Assembly (NCBI GenBank): GCA_016712415.1
Contig: JADJRC010000004.1
Coordinates: forward strand, 62,001-126,000
DNA from: Lewinellaceae bacterium
GTDB lineage: Bacteria > Bacteroidota > Bacteroidia > Chitinophagales > Saprospiraceae
DNA: 64,000 bases
Direction of reading: 5' to 3'
Shown here: positions 1 through 10,869 of the stretch, in pieces
How the letters are laid out: each line of letters starts with the position of its first letter
Numbering within the stretch: the stretch's first letter is position 1
Position numbers and translations under genes: made by a program
Notes under the pieces: model-generated
The model's input: the letters and a program-made list of their open reading frames with translations, nothing else
Told to the model about the DNA's origin: nothing
Database searches by the model: none

Positions 1-279
1 AATAACCGGGGTGTGACCAAATACAATATGAAAGCCTACGGGGCAGCGATTACTGATTTCAACAAGGCCATTGAACTAAACTCCGGTTTTGCACGGGCAT
101 ATTTTAACCGCTGCAGCGCATACTGGGGGCAGGGAAAGTACTTGTTGGCAATTCAAGATCGAATCAAGGCTATGCGTGTGGAAGCAGGCTGGCCCTGGTA
201 CCTTTTTCTGGCGGGCATTTTGGGTATTGTGTATGGCATTCTTGAAGAGGTATGGAAACGCTGGAAAAGCCGGAAATAA
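1..279 (+). CDS. TPR-repeat protein, C-terminal end (partial)
   Basis: The reading frame is open to the left edge of the window, so the true start is probably outside; the first in-window candidates are GTG at 13 and ATG at 28. The first half fits tetratricopeptide helices (AITDFNKAIELN, then FARAYFNRCSAY and GKYLLAIQD), a scaffold for protein-protein contacts. A single hydrophobic stretch (WYLFLAGILGIVYGI) and a basic tail follow, suggesting membrane anchoring at the C-terminus. The partner and role cannot be told. It converges on the beta-helix gene, whose reconstructed end at 287 lies only a few bases away. Confidence 0.55.
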   Translation, partial: NNRGVTKYNMKAYGAAITDFNKAIELNSGFARAYFNRCSAYWGQGKYLLAIQDRIKAMRVEAGWPWYLFLAGILGIVYGILEEVWKRWKSRK

Positions 280-286
280 AAGTCGA

Positions 287-1797
287 TCAAGGCCGTCCCG
301 GATTTACCACCACCTTCTTTGGAAACACCTTTCCCGTCCGTAAGTGTTTCAAAACCAGCCAGTAAACCCCGGTTCAACCCTCCAATCCAAGGGCAATGCA
401 GCCCTGCCAGCCGATACATTTCCTTTGTACATGCCGCCCGTAAACCGCCCGGCCGAATCATACAGTTCGATCTGAATCCCGGCGTTTTGGCCTGAGCGCC
501 ACTCCAGCCACAGCGGCCCCGATGTCGGGTTGGGAAATACCCGTACCGAAAAATCCTCCTGCTCTGCCACCCCGGAAACCGGCGAGGCTTCCACAGCCCC
601 GATCGAGCGTGATGCCGCATACAGTTGACCCAGGTAATCGAATTGGGGTTCATTCAAAGGAAACCCGGCGCCCGAGGCCGGACTGTTTGTTCCGATGGCA
701 AAATCGTCGTTGCCCGGATCGGCGAACAGCGGGTCCTGGTTGACGATGCTGTTCGGATCATTTACCGGCAGGTCGGGACCGTTCCAGTTGGGGGAATCGG
801 CGTTGAACCACAGGTTGTTGGAAAAGGTAAACGTTTCCGGCGCGGTGTTCGGACCGATATTGGTTTCCGTGGGCAGGTTGCCGATGTACACGATGTTGTT
901 CCTGAAGGTGTTGTCGCCGCAGGCAAGAAACCGATCGGGGTCGACGGTTTCCTGCAGGATACGGATGACCCAGTTTCCGGGTTGATAAATGGTATTGTTC
1001 ACCACTTCCACCTGTACCGAGCCGACATATGCCACAGGCGCCACCGAGCCGATGATGATATTGGCATAAACCTGAAGGTTGGCCGCTTCAAAATGCGCAG
1101 TGTCCGGCCTGAAAAACTGCAAGCCGGTACTGCCGCCCAGGTTGAGCGTGCGCTGGCCGCAGTTGCGGAAAAAATTGCCTTCGATGCGCACCCACTCGGT
1201 GCCGCCCTTGCACTGGATCGCGTTCGATCCCATGTTTTCAAAATGATTTCCCTGTATGATGCCCTGGTGACAACCCACCATGTCGATGCCGCTGCCACCC
1301 GCCGCTCCGTTGAGAAACCGGCAGTTTCGGATTTCAAAATAGTCGAGCCCCGAGAGTTTGAGCAAGTCGTTGTTGCCCGAGGCCGACATGTCCCGGAAAG
1401 TGCAATCCTCAAAAAGGATGTGGTGTGCCGGTGTGCCGTATGAGCCGCCGTCGTCCGTATTGAACCCGTTGCCGGTCTGGTGCTGGAAAATGAGTCCCCT
1501 GAAATGCAGATAAGCCGGGTCGGTCAACTGAATGGCATTGTTGCCGCCTTCAAAAATGACCGTTTGGCCGGCTGCATTGCGTATCGTGATCCACTGGCCG
1601 GCGGAGCCTTTCAAGTCAGCGAAGTACAGGCCGCCGGCATAGGAGCCGGCGTGTATTTCAATGGTGTCGCCGGGCTGGACGACGGCAATTGCAGCCGCGA
1701 GCGTCGGGTACTGCTGGCCTGTGCCGACGGGCAAAACAGCGGCGTGTACGGTATAAAAACACAGGAATAAAACGGTGGAAGCAACAGAAAAGCGCAT
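287..1797 (-). CDS. Secreted right-handed beta-helix protein with T9SS sorting domain, frameshifted near its end
   Basis: A signal peptide (MRFSVASTVLFLCFYTVHAA) is followed by repeated short beta-strand units typical of PbH1 parallel beta-helix proteins (HILFEDCTFRDM, YFEIRNCRFLNG, WVRIEGNFFRNCG), a fold used by polysaccharide lyases and adhesins. From about residue 420 comes a type IX secretion sorting domain (SVRVFPNPTSGPLWLEW). The unshifted frame stops at 349 right after VEPGFTGWF. If one base is restored near 361-369, the frame continues as GFYWLVLKHLRTGKVFPKKV and stops at 287, which is the expected end of a sorting domain. It is likely exported to the cell surface. Substrate unknown; no catalytic residues can be assigned by eye. 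Confidence 0.8.
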
Positions 1798-1879
1798 GGT
1801 AGTAATCTTGTCACAATACTAAATCGATAACAAGATAGCGACTAGAAAATTATCTTTATCCCTTTAAATAACGCCTGCT

Positions 1880-2395
1880 ATGTTGCATCACCCGCTTCAA
1901 CAACTGCCCGAACCGACCTTTTTCCGAATCTTGCGCTGGTCACGTGGGTGCTTCTGGGTTGTTCTGGCCTTGCTCACCCTTGTGCGGCTCGTTTCGCTGC
2001 CCCTTCAAAAACTGTCGCCGCAGTTGATCCTCACGCTGATACCGGAGTATGCAGGTGCAATAGGCTTCTGGGCAGGATTCGATTACCTGTTCATGACGGC
2101 TTACACCTGCTTTTTCATGGTGTGTAGCGTGTGGGCTGCCGGGCGTTACCGGATAGGTTCATTCGGGTATAATGCGGGCATCGCGCTGGCCTGGTTGAGT
2201 TTGCTTCAACTTTTTCTGGATATGTCGGAAAACTGCTGCATGTGGTTGCTAATCATCGATAAAGGCGGCAAGGCGATGGAGCAGTGGTTGGGGTTCTTTT
2301 CCTTCGCCAAAGTGCCCATTTTTGCAGCGACAGTCTTTTATGTGCTGATAACCAGTATGTTGGTTTGGTTTAAAGTGTTGGATCGGCAGGCATAA
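1880..2395 (+). CDS. Four-helix membrane protein of unknown function
   Basis: 171 residues with about four hydrophobic segments: CFWVVLALLTLVRLVSL near residues 25-41, GFWAGFDYLFMTAYTCFFMV near 60-80, AGIALAWLSLLQLFL near 97-112, and FAAATV-type helices near 140-165. No family motif is recognised. It stands alone between a divergent beta-helix gene and the convergent serine dehydratase gene. An inner-membrane location is the only safe inference. Confidence 0.6.
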   Translation: MLHHPLQQLPEPTFFRILRWSRGCFWVVLALLTLVRLVSLPLQKLSPQLILTLIPEYAGAIGFWAGFDYLFMTAYTCFFMVCSVWAAGRYRIGSFGYNAGIALAWLSLLQLFLDMSENCCMWLLIIDKGGKAMEQWLGFFSFAKVPIFAATVFYVLITSMLVWFKVLDRQA

Positions 2396-2451
2396 GGGCA
2401 GGCTGGAAGGCCATTGCCGGCTAAAGCCGGCGGTACCGGTACCACACGCAC

Positions 2452-3858
2452 TCAACACTCCGCCAAACCTACCGGTATCTGCATCGCCAGGCCGCCGTCC
2501 GATGTCTCCTTGTATTTCGTGCTCATATCCCGGGCTGTTTCCTTCATGGTTTTGATCACCGCGTCGAGGCTGACCTTCGCTTTGGAGGGATCGCTTTCCA
2601 GCGCAATCTCGCTGGCTGTGATGGCCTTGATGGCGCCCATGGTGTTGCGTTCGATGCAGGGAATCTGCACGAGCCCGCCGATAGGGTCGCAGGTCATGCC
2701 GAGATGATGCTCCATGGCAATCTCCGCCGCCATGATGGCTTGTTCGTAGGTGCCGCCGAGACATTCGGTGAGTGCGGCGGCGGCCATTGCCGATGACACA
2801 CCGATTTCTGCCTGGCAGCCGCCCATCGCAGCGGAAATGGTAGCGCCTTTTTTAAACAGGCTGCCGAGTTCGCCGGCGGTCAGCAGAAATTTTACAATAT
2901 CTTCCTCCACATAACTTTCGCTGAAACACACATGGTACATCAGCACCGCCGGAATAACCCCAGCCGCGCCGTTGGTAGGCGCCGTGACCACCCGCCCGAA
3001 AGCGGCATTCTCCTCGTTGACGGCCAGGGCAAAACAACTCACCCATTTCAATATCTCGTGAAAAGAGTGTCCGCCGCGACTGATCTGGTTTACCCATTCG
3101 TCGATATTGCGGTAGGGCTTTCCTGTCAGCAGTTTTCGGCTGAGCGGCGCGGCGCGGCGCGCTACGCCGAGGCCGCCCGGCAACTCGCCATCGGTGTGGC
3201 AGCCCTTATAAATGCATTGCTTCATCACCGACCAGATGTGCATGAGGTCGGTGCGGATACGCTCCTCCGAACGCCAGGTCAGTTCGTTGCGGAACACAAT
3301 TTCGGAGATGCTCTGGTTTTCCTGTATGCACCAGGCCCGGAGCTCGGCGCCCCGGTCGATCGGGAAAGGCAGTTGTGTGTCCGACTCCAGGTTTTCTTCG
3401 CCTTCCTTGACGACAAAGCCGCCGCCCACGGAGTAATAGGTCTGGCTCAGGCCCTCGCCGTTTTGATAAAAAGCCCTGAATATGAGGCCGTTGGCGTGAT
3501 AAGGAAGTGTCTGGTCGAAGTGAAAAACGATATCCTTGTCAGGGTCGAATGGTATTTCCCGGCGACCGCCCAGGCGAATTTTTTTCTCTGTCCGGATGTG
3601 CAGGATGGTGGCATCCACATCCTCAACGGGTATGGTGACGGGATCGTCGCCGTTCAGACCGAGTTGAACGGCCAGGTCGGTGCCGTGGCCTTTGCCGGTT
3701 TTGGCAAGCGACCCGTACAGTTCGACCTGCACGGAAACTGTTTCGTCCGGTTTGATTTCGCGCAGAAAACGCTGTGCCGCCCGCCAGGGGCCCATGGTAT
3801 GCGAGCTCGAAGGCCCGATACCGATTTTAAAAATATCGAAGACGCTTATTCTTTCCAT
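2452..3858 (-). CDS. sdaA: L-serine dehydratase (L-serine ammonia-lyase), iron-sulfur type
   Basis: This enzyme deaminates L-serine to pyruvate and ammonia in the cytoplasm using an oxygen-sensitive [4Fe-4S] cluster. The 468-residue protein has the single-chain layout: an N-terminal beta domain starting with the phosphate-loop-like SSSHTMGPWRAA, then the alpha catalytic domain from about residue 185. Cysteines in the contexts GGCQAE, MTCDPI and IPCIERN match the cluster ligands of the family. Length is normal and the frame intact, with ATG at 3858. It is transcribed alone, convergent with the upstream membrane protein gene and divergent from the OsmC gene. Confidence 0.95.
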   Translation of the reverse strand: MERISVFDIFKIGIGPSSSHTMGPWRAAQRFLREIKPDETVSVQVELYGSLAKTGKGHGTDLAVQLGLNGDDPVTIPVEDVDATILHIRTEKKIRLGGRREIPFDPDKDIVFHFDQTLPYHANGLIFRAFYQNGEGLSQTYYSVGGGFVVKEGEENLESDTQLPFPIDRGAELRAWCIQENQSISEIVFRNELTWRSEERIRTDLMHIWSVMKQCIYKGCHTDGELPGGLGVARRAAPLSRKLLTGKPYRNIDEWVNQISRGGHSFHEILKWVSCFALAVNEENAAFGRVVTAPTNGAAGVIPAVLMYHVCFSESYVEEDIVKFLLTAGELGSLFKKGATISAAMGGCQAEIGVSSAMAAAALTECLGGTYEQAIMAAEIAMEHHLGMTCDPIGGLVQIPCIERNTMGAIKAITASEIALESDPSKAKVSLDAVIKTMKETARDMSTKYKETSDGGLAMQIPVGLAEC

Positions 3859-4005
3859 AAATGATCAGGGTAAAATTTGGCGCCGCTAATGTATGGGAAA
3901 AGCATATTCTGTTTGAAATAACTCAACTCAATGACAGATTAAATGTTTTGGTGGAACCCTGATTCATCCAGGCGCCTGATCTATAGTTTAAACCTTCTCC
4001 GATAC

Positions 4006-4434
4006 ATGAGTAAAAGTTCCGTCATCACTACCTGGGCCGGCAAAATGGCCTTCGACAGCGCCGTTGGAGGCCATGTCGTCCGTATAGACACAAAACCCGA
4101 AATGGGCGACGACTCCGGTCCCGGACCCAAATCGCTGCTGCTGGTTTCGCTCACTGGCTGCACGGGTATGGATATCGCCGCCCTGTTGCCCAAAATGCGC
4201 GTTGAGTTTGACAGCCTGTCCATAGAAGCAGAAGCAGAAATCACCGAAGAGCATCCCAAAGTGTACAAGTTTATCCACCTGACGTTCCGTATTGCAGGGC
4301 CGAATATCAGGGAAGACAAGGTGCGTGAAGCCATCCAGTTGTCGCAGGAAAAATATTGCGGCGTGACGGCCATGCTCAAAGCCCACTGCCCGATCACCTG
4401 GGAGTTGGTGGTAAACGGGGCCGACAAAAAATAG
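4006..4434 (+). CDS. OsmC/YhfA-family protein
   Basis: OsmC-like proteins are small cytoplasmic thiol-dependent peroxidases or related redox proteins. The ATG at 4006 gives 142 residues, the usual family length; an upstream extension to 3943 would add an unconserved leader. The N-terminal MSKSSVITTWAGKMAFDS, the central GPGPKSLLLVSLTGCTGMD with the first conserved cysteine, and CGVTAMLKAHCPI carrying the second cysteine region follow the family pattern. The partner lacks the usual gap and is not in an operon. Organic hydroperoxide reduction is likely but YhfA-type members have no proven activity. Confidence 0.85.
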   Translation: MSKSSVITTWAGKMAFDSAVGGHVVRIDTKPEMGDDSGPGPKSLLLVSLTGCTGMDIAALLPKMRVEFDSLSIEAEAEITEEHPKVYKFIHLTFRIAGPNIREDKVREAIQLSQEKYCGVTAMLKAHCPITWELVVNGADKK

Positions 4435-4531
4435 TCTGTCGGCAACGAATAATACCCCGTAGGTACTACTTGCATAAACACCCCCTGGAATCGATGCCGG
4501 TAAGTCCATCTTTGTGGAAAATCACTGCAAG

Positions 4532-7499
4532 ATGAAACACTTCCGGATTTCCGTCATTGCCCTTCTGATCCTGGTAAGTTACCGGGTTTTCTCCCAGCAA
4601 CCGCCGGCCCTCATCCCGTATCGCGACGGCGACCGCTGGGGTTATGCCGATGCGGCGGGTCGTATTGTCGTTCCGCTTCAATATGATGAAGCATGGCCTT
4701 TTACTACCCGCCCGGAAATGTTTGCTCCGGGTTACAATCCGGAGTATCTCATCGAAGGCTGGCCTGAATTGGAACACCCGGTTGCGCTGGTCAAAAAAGA
4801 CGGTTTGTTCGGTCTGCTCGATGCCGGGGGCAAGGAGTTGACACCTCCGGTCAGTCCGGCGCCGTTTTTCTTCGCCTGGGCAGGGATTGCATACACCCTT
4901 CGCTACAACGCCGGCGACATGGATGAAAACGAAAACACCACGATGCGGCTGGCAGTGCTGACGGCCTCCGGGCAGCGCCTTACCCCGTTCCGGTACGATT
5001 TCGGCTACGACGACGATTACGGCGATGGCTGGGGCGACAGCGATATGTACGGGCATTCCTCGTTTTACAACTTCTTTCCGCAAAAGCGCGAGGCCGTTGT
5101 CGTTCGCAAAGGCGAGCGGTTCGGACTGGTTTCTGCCATTACCGGCGAGGAGTTGAACGCCCCTGTGTGGAACAGTATTTTACCCGGCGACAAAGGCATC
5201 AGTATTGCGTATGGCATGGATTCGCTTCCCCTCAAGGGTTTTTCCGGTGAAGGGAATTACCTCATCGGGCCGGGCAACCGCATCCTGCGCAAACTGGACG
5301 GGGTCAATTATGCCGCCAGGTATTCCTGCGGGCTGTTCGCGGTCGGGGATCAATACGGGTACACCGGATTTATCAATACCCGCGGCGAATCGGTCATTCC
5401 GGTTTCTTTGGCCGAGTCCTACGGCTTTTCCGACGACGGCGTTGCAAAAGTGCGTACCGCCGACGGCGCCTGGCAGATCATCGACACGACTGGCGCGGTG
5501 AAAATGACGCTTGGCCCCGAGGGTGGGTGCTGGAAACGCGACGACGGCTATTTCATCCTCGAAAGCGACGGGTTGTGGTATCGCTATGACCGGTCATTCC
5601 GGAAAACAACGCCCACCGGTTTCAACTTTCCGCCACAGCCGGTCGATTTGTGCGGCAAAAGATATTATTACCTCCATACGAACGAATCGACAGGGCTGGT
5701 CGATACAGCAGGCACAGTTGTCCTTTCAGCCGACTATTACATCCGGCAATACGAACCTGCCGAACAATACGACAGGTACGGCCACTTAATTCCGGTCAAA
5801 AATCTGTACATAAAAAAGGGGGAGCTCTCGGGGATCATGGATTGCGAATTCCGGGAAATCGTCCCCTTGATTTACGATGACGTCAGATTTTACGAACCTG
5901 GTCGGTGGCTCGTGGAGCGACAGGGCAAAAGCGGCATCTTTGATTCCCGGCAAAAAAAAATGCTGTTGCCTGTCCGGTTCGACGAAATCAGGTACAACCT
6001 CGAATCTGCATCCCCTTATTTCTCTGTTCGGGAGGGAAAATACTGGGGAAAATACGATACATCCGGCCGGGAAATTTTACCGCCTGTTTTTAAACAGGAT
6101 TTCTTTGGACGGCGCGGCGACCCATACCTGCTGGTGGAAAGTGCCCGCGGCTGGCATGTCTTCGATCAGGATGTGGAAATCTCGTTTTTGAAAAATATTT
6201 TCACCGATACAATGCCAAGCCTTCACAATTACAGCCGCTCCGGCGGTCCGGATATGGTGGCCATCATGGCAAAAGTAAACGGCAAGCCCGCGCTTTTCGA
6301 TCTGCACGGCAATACGCTGATCCCGCCGGACTACGACTTTTTCCAGGTGGAGAAAGACCATGCGTTTGTGAAAACAGGCAACCAGTGGGGCGCCATAACT
6401 TTTCCGGGTCTCGATGAGATCGTGCCGACCTTATACAAACATGTACAGTACGACAACGGCAAATACCGCCTTTACGAATCCGACCGGAAGGAATTCACCC
6501 TCTACGACCCTGCTACGGGTTCCCGTAGGGTAGTCCCGGTGAAGTATACCTACATGGCTACGTTTAGTGAAGGCGCCGCCGTTGTTCACCGCGACTGCAT
6601 TTTTGGTTATGTCAATGAAGACTTCCGGGAGATCGTACCCTTAACGTTTGCCGGCGCCTCCGCATTTTCCGGGGGACTGGCGATGGTAAAAACACCTGAA
6701 GGGCTATACGGTTACATCAAACATGACGGCACTTTCGCCATTCCACCGCGTTTTCAGCGGGCCGAAAATTTCGTTCAGGGTACTGCGGCGGTCCAGTACC
6801 TGCGTTCGACCGATTCCGTGTTGATGTTTGCACTGATCGATCGCAGCGGCAGCGAGTTACTGTCTTTCCCGGTTGAAGAAGGAAGCGGCTTGTATAAAGT
6901 CGGCAATTACATCCTCGTACAGGAAAATAACACCCGCCAATACGTGCTCGATTCCAGCCTGAATAAGGTACTTGACCACTGTTCCTGCCTGCGCAGTCAC
7001 GACGGCAAAGAGGTAGCCATTCGTTTTTACTGCAACGACAGGGCCGGCATCCTCACCTACGATGGCAGGATACTGCCCGACGATGCAGGCTACTTCTATG
7101 CAAAACACCCGGGAGGGTTCGTGGAGCTGCGTTACTGCAACATATGGGGGGTGCGCGACAGCACGGGTCGCTGGGTAATTCCGATGGATGTTCAATACGG
7201 AAACATGGCCGGCAACGGCGAATATTTTTCCGTCACCCGAAGCAGCGGTATGGGATTATTTGACTTATCCGGTAAAGAACTGCTACCATTCGAATACAGC
7301 GCTGTGGAACCGAATGGAACATATTTCGCGTACCTACAAGGACAACCTGCAGGGCCTGTGCGCCGGCGACGGCAGGCTGATCGTACCGGCTGAATATGCC
7401 GAAGTGGAACCCTTTCCCGGCATCGGGCTGATCAAGGTGACGGATACAGCAGGCCGGGTCGGGTTTTACGATTTTTCGGGCCGAAAGTATTTCAGGTAA
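4532..7499 (+). CDS. Large secreted WG-repeat protein, frameshifted near its C-terminus
   Basis: The ATG at 4532 opens with a clear signal peptide (MKHFRISVIALLILVSYRVFSQ is cleaved after FSQ). Nearly the whole chain, about 988 residues, consists of WG-type repeats in which a Trp/Phe-Gly-aromatic strand is followed by V-P-x-x-Y-D (examples WGYADAAGRIVVPLQYDEA, FGYVNEDFREIVPLTFAGA). The family is predicted to form beta-propeller-like surface proteins; function is unknown. The first frame runs to 7393, but homology-like repeat sequence (DGRLIVPAEYAEVEPF) moves to the +1 frame near 7334-7340, as if one base were inserted, and ends at 7499. No sorting domain is visible at the end. Confidence 0.8.
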
Positions 7500-7567
7500 T
7501 GGTTTTTCATCGCGACAACACGACGGGCGCCGCGTTTTTCAGTAAAGGTTTGCGTCGTGTTGTAACT

Positions 7568-8278
7568 TCAGCGCCTGCCAAACAGCAACTCTGTCACCTC
7601 TTTCTTCCGCGCCCGCGCCACAGGCACCCGCGCGTCGCCCGCGAGCAGGAGGTCGCTGCCATCGAGGCGCGCCACTTTGCCCACCGCCACAATATACGAT
7701 TTGTGCACCCGCAGGAAATGCCCGGCAGGCAGCGTGTTTTCCAGGTTGTTCAGGCTTTCCAGCGTAATAATCTTTTCGTGTTCGGTGTATATTTTCACAT
7801 ACTCTTTCCAGCCTTCCACATAACGGATGTCTGCAATGGGAATCTTGACCCACTGGCGGTCGGCCTTGACGGTCAGGTAACCTTCCGGCTTTGTCGGAGC
7901 GGTTTCGTATTGCAGATTTAGCAGGGTGCGGGCCTTTTCAACCGCCTGCAGAAAGCGCTCGAAGGAAAAAGGCTTGAGCAGATAATCGACCGCATCAAGG
8001 TCGAACGCCTCCACCGCATGTTGTGGATAGGCCGTTGTGAAAATGGCAACAGGCTTGCGCGACACCGACCGCAACAGGCTGGTGCCGCTCAGGACCGGCA
8101 TCTGGATGTCGAGAAATAACAAGTCTACCACGTCGCTTTGCAGTATTTCAACGGCGCGAATCGGACTTCGGCACAATGCCACGATTTCCAGGTCCGGAAC
8201 CTGCCTGGCAAATTGCTCCAGCAGGGACAGGGCGAGGTGTTCATCGTCGACGAGCAGACAGCGGATGGGTGGGTGCAT
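7568..8278 (-). CDS. LytR/AlgR-family response regulator (REC plus LytTR DNA-binding domain)
   Basis: The 236-residue protein has an N-terminal receiver domain with the acidic pair in LLVDDEH, the phosphoacceptor Asp in LLFLDIQMPVLSG and the conserved Lys in DYLLKPFSF. From about residue 135 a LytTR domain follows (YLTVKADRQWVKIPIADIRYVEGWKEY cut short here; HFLRVHKSYIVAV). It should bind promoter DNA after phosphorylation by the sensor kinase encoded directly upstream on the same strand (8284-9292); the gap is only a few bases, so the two are one operon. Frame and length are normal. Confidence 0.92.
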   Translation of the reverse strand: MHPPIRCLLVDDEHLALSLLEQFARQVPDLEIVALCRSPIRAVEILQSDVVDLLFLDIQMPVLSGTSLLRSVSRKPVAIFTTAYPQHAVEAFDLDAVDYLLKPFSFERFLQAVEKARTLLNLQYETAPTKPEGYLTVKADRQWVKIPIADIRYVEGWKEYVKIYTEHEKIITLESLNNLENTLPAGHFLRVHKSYIVAVGKVARLDGSDLLLAGDARVPVARARKKEVTELLFGRR

Positions 8279-8283
8279 AGCGA

Positions 8284-9292
8284 TTACGTTTTCCTGATTT
8301 CCAGCAAAGCGCTGAAGACATGCGCATTCGAGCCAAACTCAAACGGTGCCTTCCCTGATAGTTGAGGGCGAGCCGTTTGAGTATATTCTCGAGGCCCACG
8401 CCGCCGACCATATCCTTCTGCCGGTTTTCCTGATCGAATGAGTTTTCTACCGTAAAAATCATCGCAGCGGGTGTGTTGCGTATATGCACGCGCAAAATCC
8501 TTCCGGATTTTCCTCGATATCGCCATGTTTCAGGGCATTTTCCACAAGTGGCAACAGCAACAGGGGCTCAATCTCTCCCGAAGTATCGCCTTCCACTTCA
8601 AAGCGGATAGGCAGGGGCTGCTCCGACTTCATTTGAAACAGGTCGATATACGATCTGATCTGGCCAAGCTCCTTTTCCAGCGGCACCTTGTCGGCCCGCG
8701 CATCGTAAGTAACATAGCGCAACAGATCGCTCAGGCGCAGTACCATGTCTGCTGTACGCGGGTGTTGCAGCGTAGCCGCAGCGTAAATATTGTTGAGCGT
8801 ATTGAACAGAAAATGCGGGTTGATCTGCGCTTTGAGGTAGTTGAGCTGGGCTTCTGCATGACGTATTTCCAGTTCCCGGCGGTTTTCCAGCAACTGGTAC
8901 AAGGCGCTGAAAACCAGCAGTAAAAGAAACGACAGGGCGTACGCCAGGAACATCCGGTAGCCGTTTTCCCTCGATATGCCGGCAATGTTCCCTGAATATA
9001 CTGCCGCCGAACAAGGCATACTCCGTCCACACCCGCAAGGCAGCCATGCCCAGCCAGAAAATGACCAGCAACAGCAGCCACAGCCGGATGCGACCCGTTT
9101 CAAAAAAACGGTTTACGAGTATCCTGGCATTGCCGTAAAACAGGATCAGCAAAAGACCATGTTCACGCAGGTCCGCCCCAGGGCCTCCTAGGGCCCGCAA
9201 ACCGCTGATCAGGTAAAAGATAAAAATACCATCAACCACCCCGTCAGGTGCGTAATGAGTCGGGTGCGGCCGGAGAAAAGGACGTTCAGCAC
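8284..9292 (-). CDS. LytS-type sensor histidine kinase, broken by four frame shifts
   Basis: Read across frames, this is one sensor kinase of about 336 residues: RLITHLTGWLMVFLSF, several membrane helices, the histidine box INPHFLFNTLNN, the N box LLPLVENALKHG and the glycine box GVGLENILKRL. The frame must change near 9214-9217 (A-run, one T missing on the coding strand), near 8988-9000, at 8494-8497 (A-run) and at 8353-8355 (C-run). The best start is GTG at 9290-9292, because an in-frame stop lies just before it. Its regulator at 7568-8278 is intact. Consensus errors are likely, but four breaks in 1 kb leave a true pseudogene possible. Confidence 0.75.
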
Positions 9293-9298
9293 GGGATG

Positions 9299-10869
9299 TT
9301 ATTGTTTTACGATTTTGGCCGTCATGATCGATCCGTCGGTACTGTGGGCTTTTACGACATAAACACCCGGCGGTATACCTGTGAGGTCTGCCGATTCCCG
9401 AAAAATTCCCGGCGCGAGATCGCGCTTTTCCGCAAACTGTCTTACGGTGCGACCGCGCATGTCGGATATGCTGATTTGAATATCGGTCATTGATGCTAGG
9501 TCGACTTCAATAGTTGCCCGGTCGTTGGCGGGGTTAGGGAAAACGCTCAGCATAGCAGCAGCGTCGGGCTGCCCCACAAACGGCACGGCGGTAGTAAGCA
9601 GTGTGCTGTCGAGCACAATATCCTCATCGCCCGGCTGGTAGGCGGTAAAGGCAAAATATACCAGCATCATCTCGTCGGTAGTGGCCTCACCCTGCGTCAC
9701 CAGTTGCGGCGGATCGCTGGGCTGGTTAGGGTTGTCCAGGGTATTGTCGTAAGTCGCATAGGCGTGCAGGGTGCTTTGTGCGGGTATTTTCTGGAGTTTC
9801 TGGAAATAATAAGCACCCTGCCAGTGGAAGTCCCATTCGTTGATTCGGATCAACGGTATGGTATCATTTTGTGGTGTGACGGCAAAACTGACGATGTTTC
9901 TGCCGATCAGGTGCATGTGTGGCGCGACGCTGATAACCGAACCGTTTAAAGGGGTTTTGAATTTGGCGTGGTAGGTTTTTACGGTGTTGGCGGGAATGTT
10001 GAGCGGGAAATTTTCCAGCGACAGGAAGGTGTGGTTGAGCAGCGGCGCCAGTTGTATTTCCCGGATGCCCTGGCTGGAAGGGGTAAAGAAGAAGTTGAGG
10101 GTAGTCATGTCACTCAGGCCGGTTACGCCCTTGGGGTAGTGCATCTGCACGATCAGGTCGGCGCCAGGGGTGAGTTTTACCCCCATGAACGGTGGCACGA
10201 GGGTGGTTGCCCCGGCACCCATGCGCCGACGAGCCGGGCGCCGCTTACACCCGGTCCGCCGAAATTCACATATCCCGGCTCGGGAGTCTGGTTGTCGAGC
10301 ACTTTTGCCTGCCCGGTGGTGTCTTCATAAATAAGGATATGATGCACTACTTCGTGGTTGCCGGGTATGGCCTCCAGGCCGCGCAGGTAGGCCGTCTGGT
10401 TCAGCCCGTTAGGGATCACAAAGCAGCGGTACTCGTCCTCCGTGGCTGTTACCGTATAAAGGGGAGTGGTCAGAACGTGATCGGGTGTGCCGACGTTCGA
10501 GGCGCCCGAAAACACCGGGGCGGGCGGCGCTGCCGAAAGGTCGCCGGCCGGCCCGTCGGCATTCACCCAGTCTTTGATGGTCTGAATTTCGGTGTCTGAA
10601 AGAAAGTTTTCATGCGTATAGCGACGGTACGACGGGTCGGGTTTCCAGGGTGGCATGATCCGGTTTTCGGTATAATACTGGATGGAATAGCGTTTGGAAA
10701 AGGCATTGCCATAGCTAATCAGCGAAAAGCCGCCGATACCGCCATCGCGATGACATTTTACGCAGTGTTCATACAGGATCGGCGCGATGTCGGTGGCCCA
10801 GTTAACCGTTTGGGCAGAAATAACAGATGTAAAGGCAGTAAAAGCAAGTAAAAGGAGGATTTTGTTCAT
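9299..10869 (-). CDS. Secreted haem-binding copper type II monooxygenase-like protein with T9SS sorting domain (one frameshift)
   Basis: Signal peptide (MNKILLLLAFTAFTSVISAQ), then a c-type haem site CVKCH near residue 37, then a region resembling the copper type II ascorbate-dependent monooxygenase C-terminal fold, with His pairs in EVVHHILIYED and APHMHLIGR. The last 90 residues form a T9SS sorting domain (LSVFPNPANDRATIEV ... GVYVVKAHSTDG). Two frames (10869-10177 and 10222-9299) join as VGAWVPGATTLVPP if one base is restored in the C-run at 10211-10214. Oxidation of an extracellular substrate is inferred; the substrate is unknown. Its ATG overlaps the stop of the hydroxylase gene upstream (ATGA). 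Confidence 0.8.
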
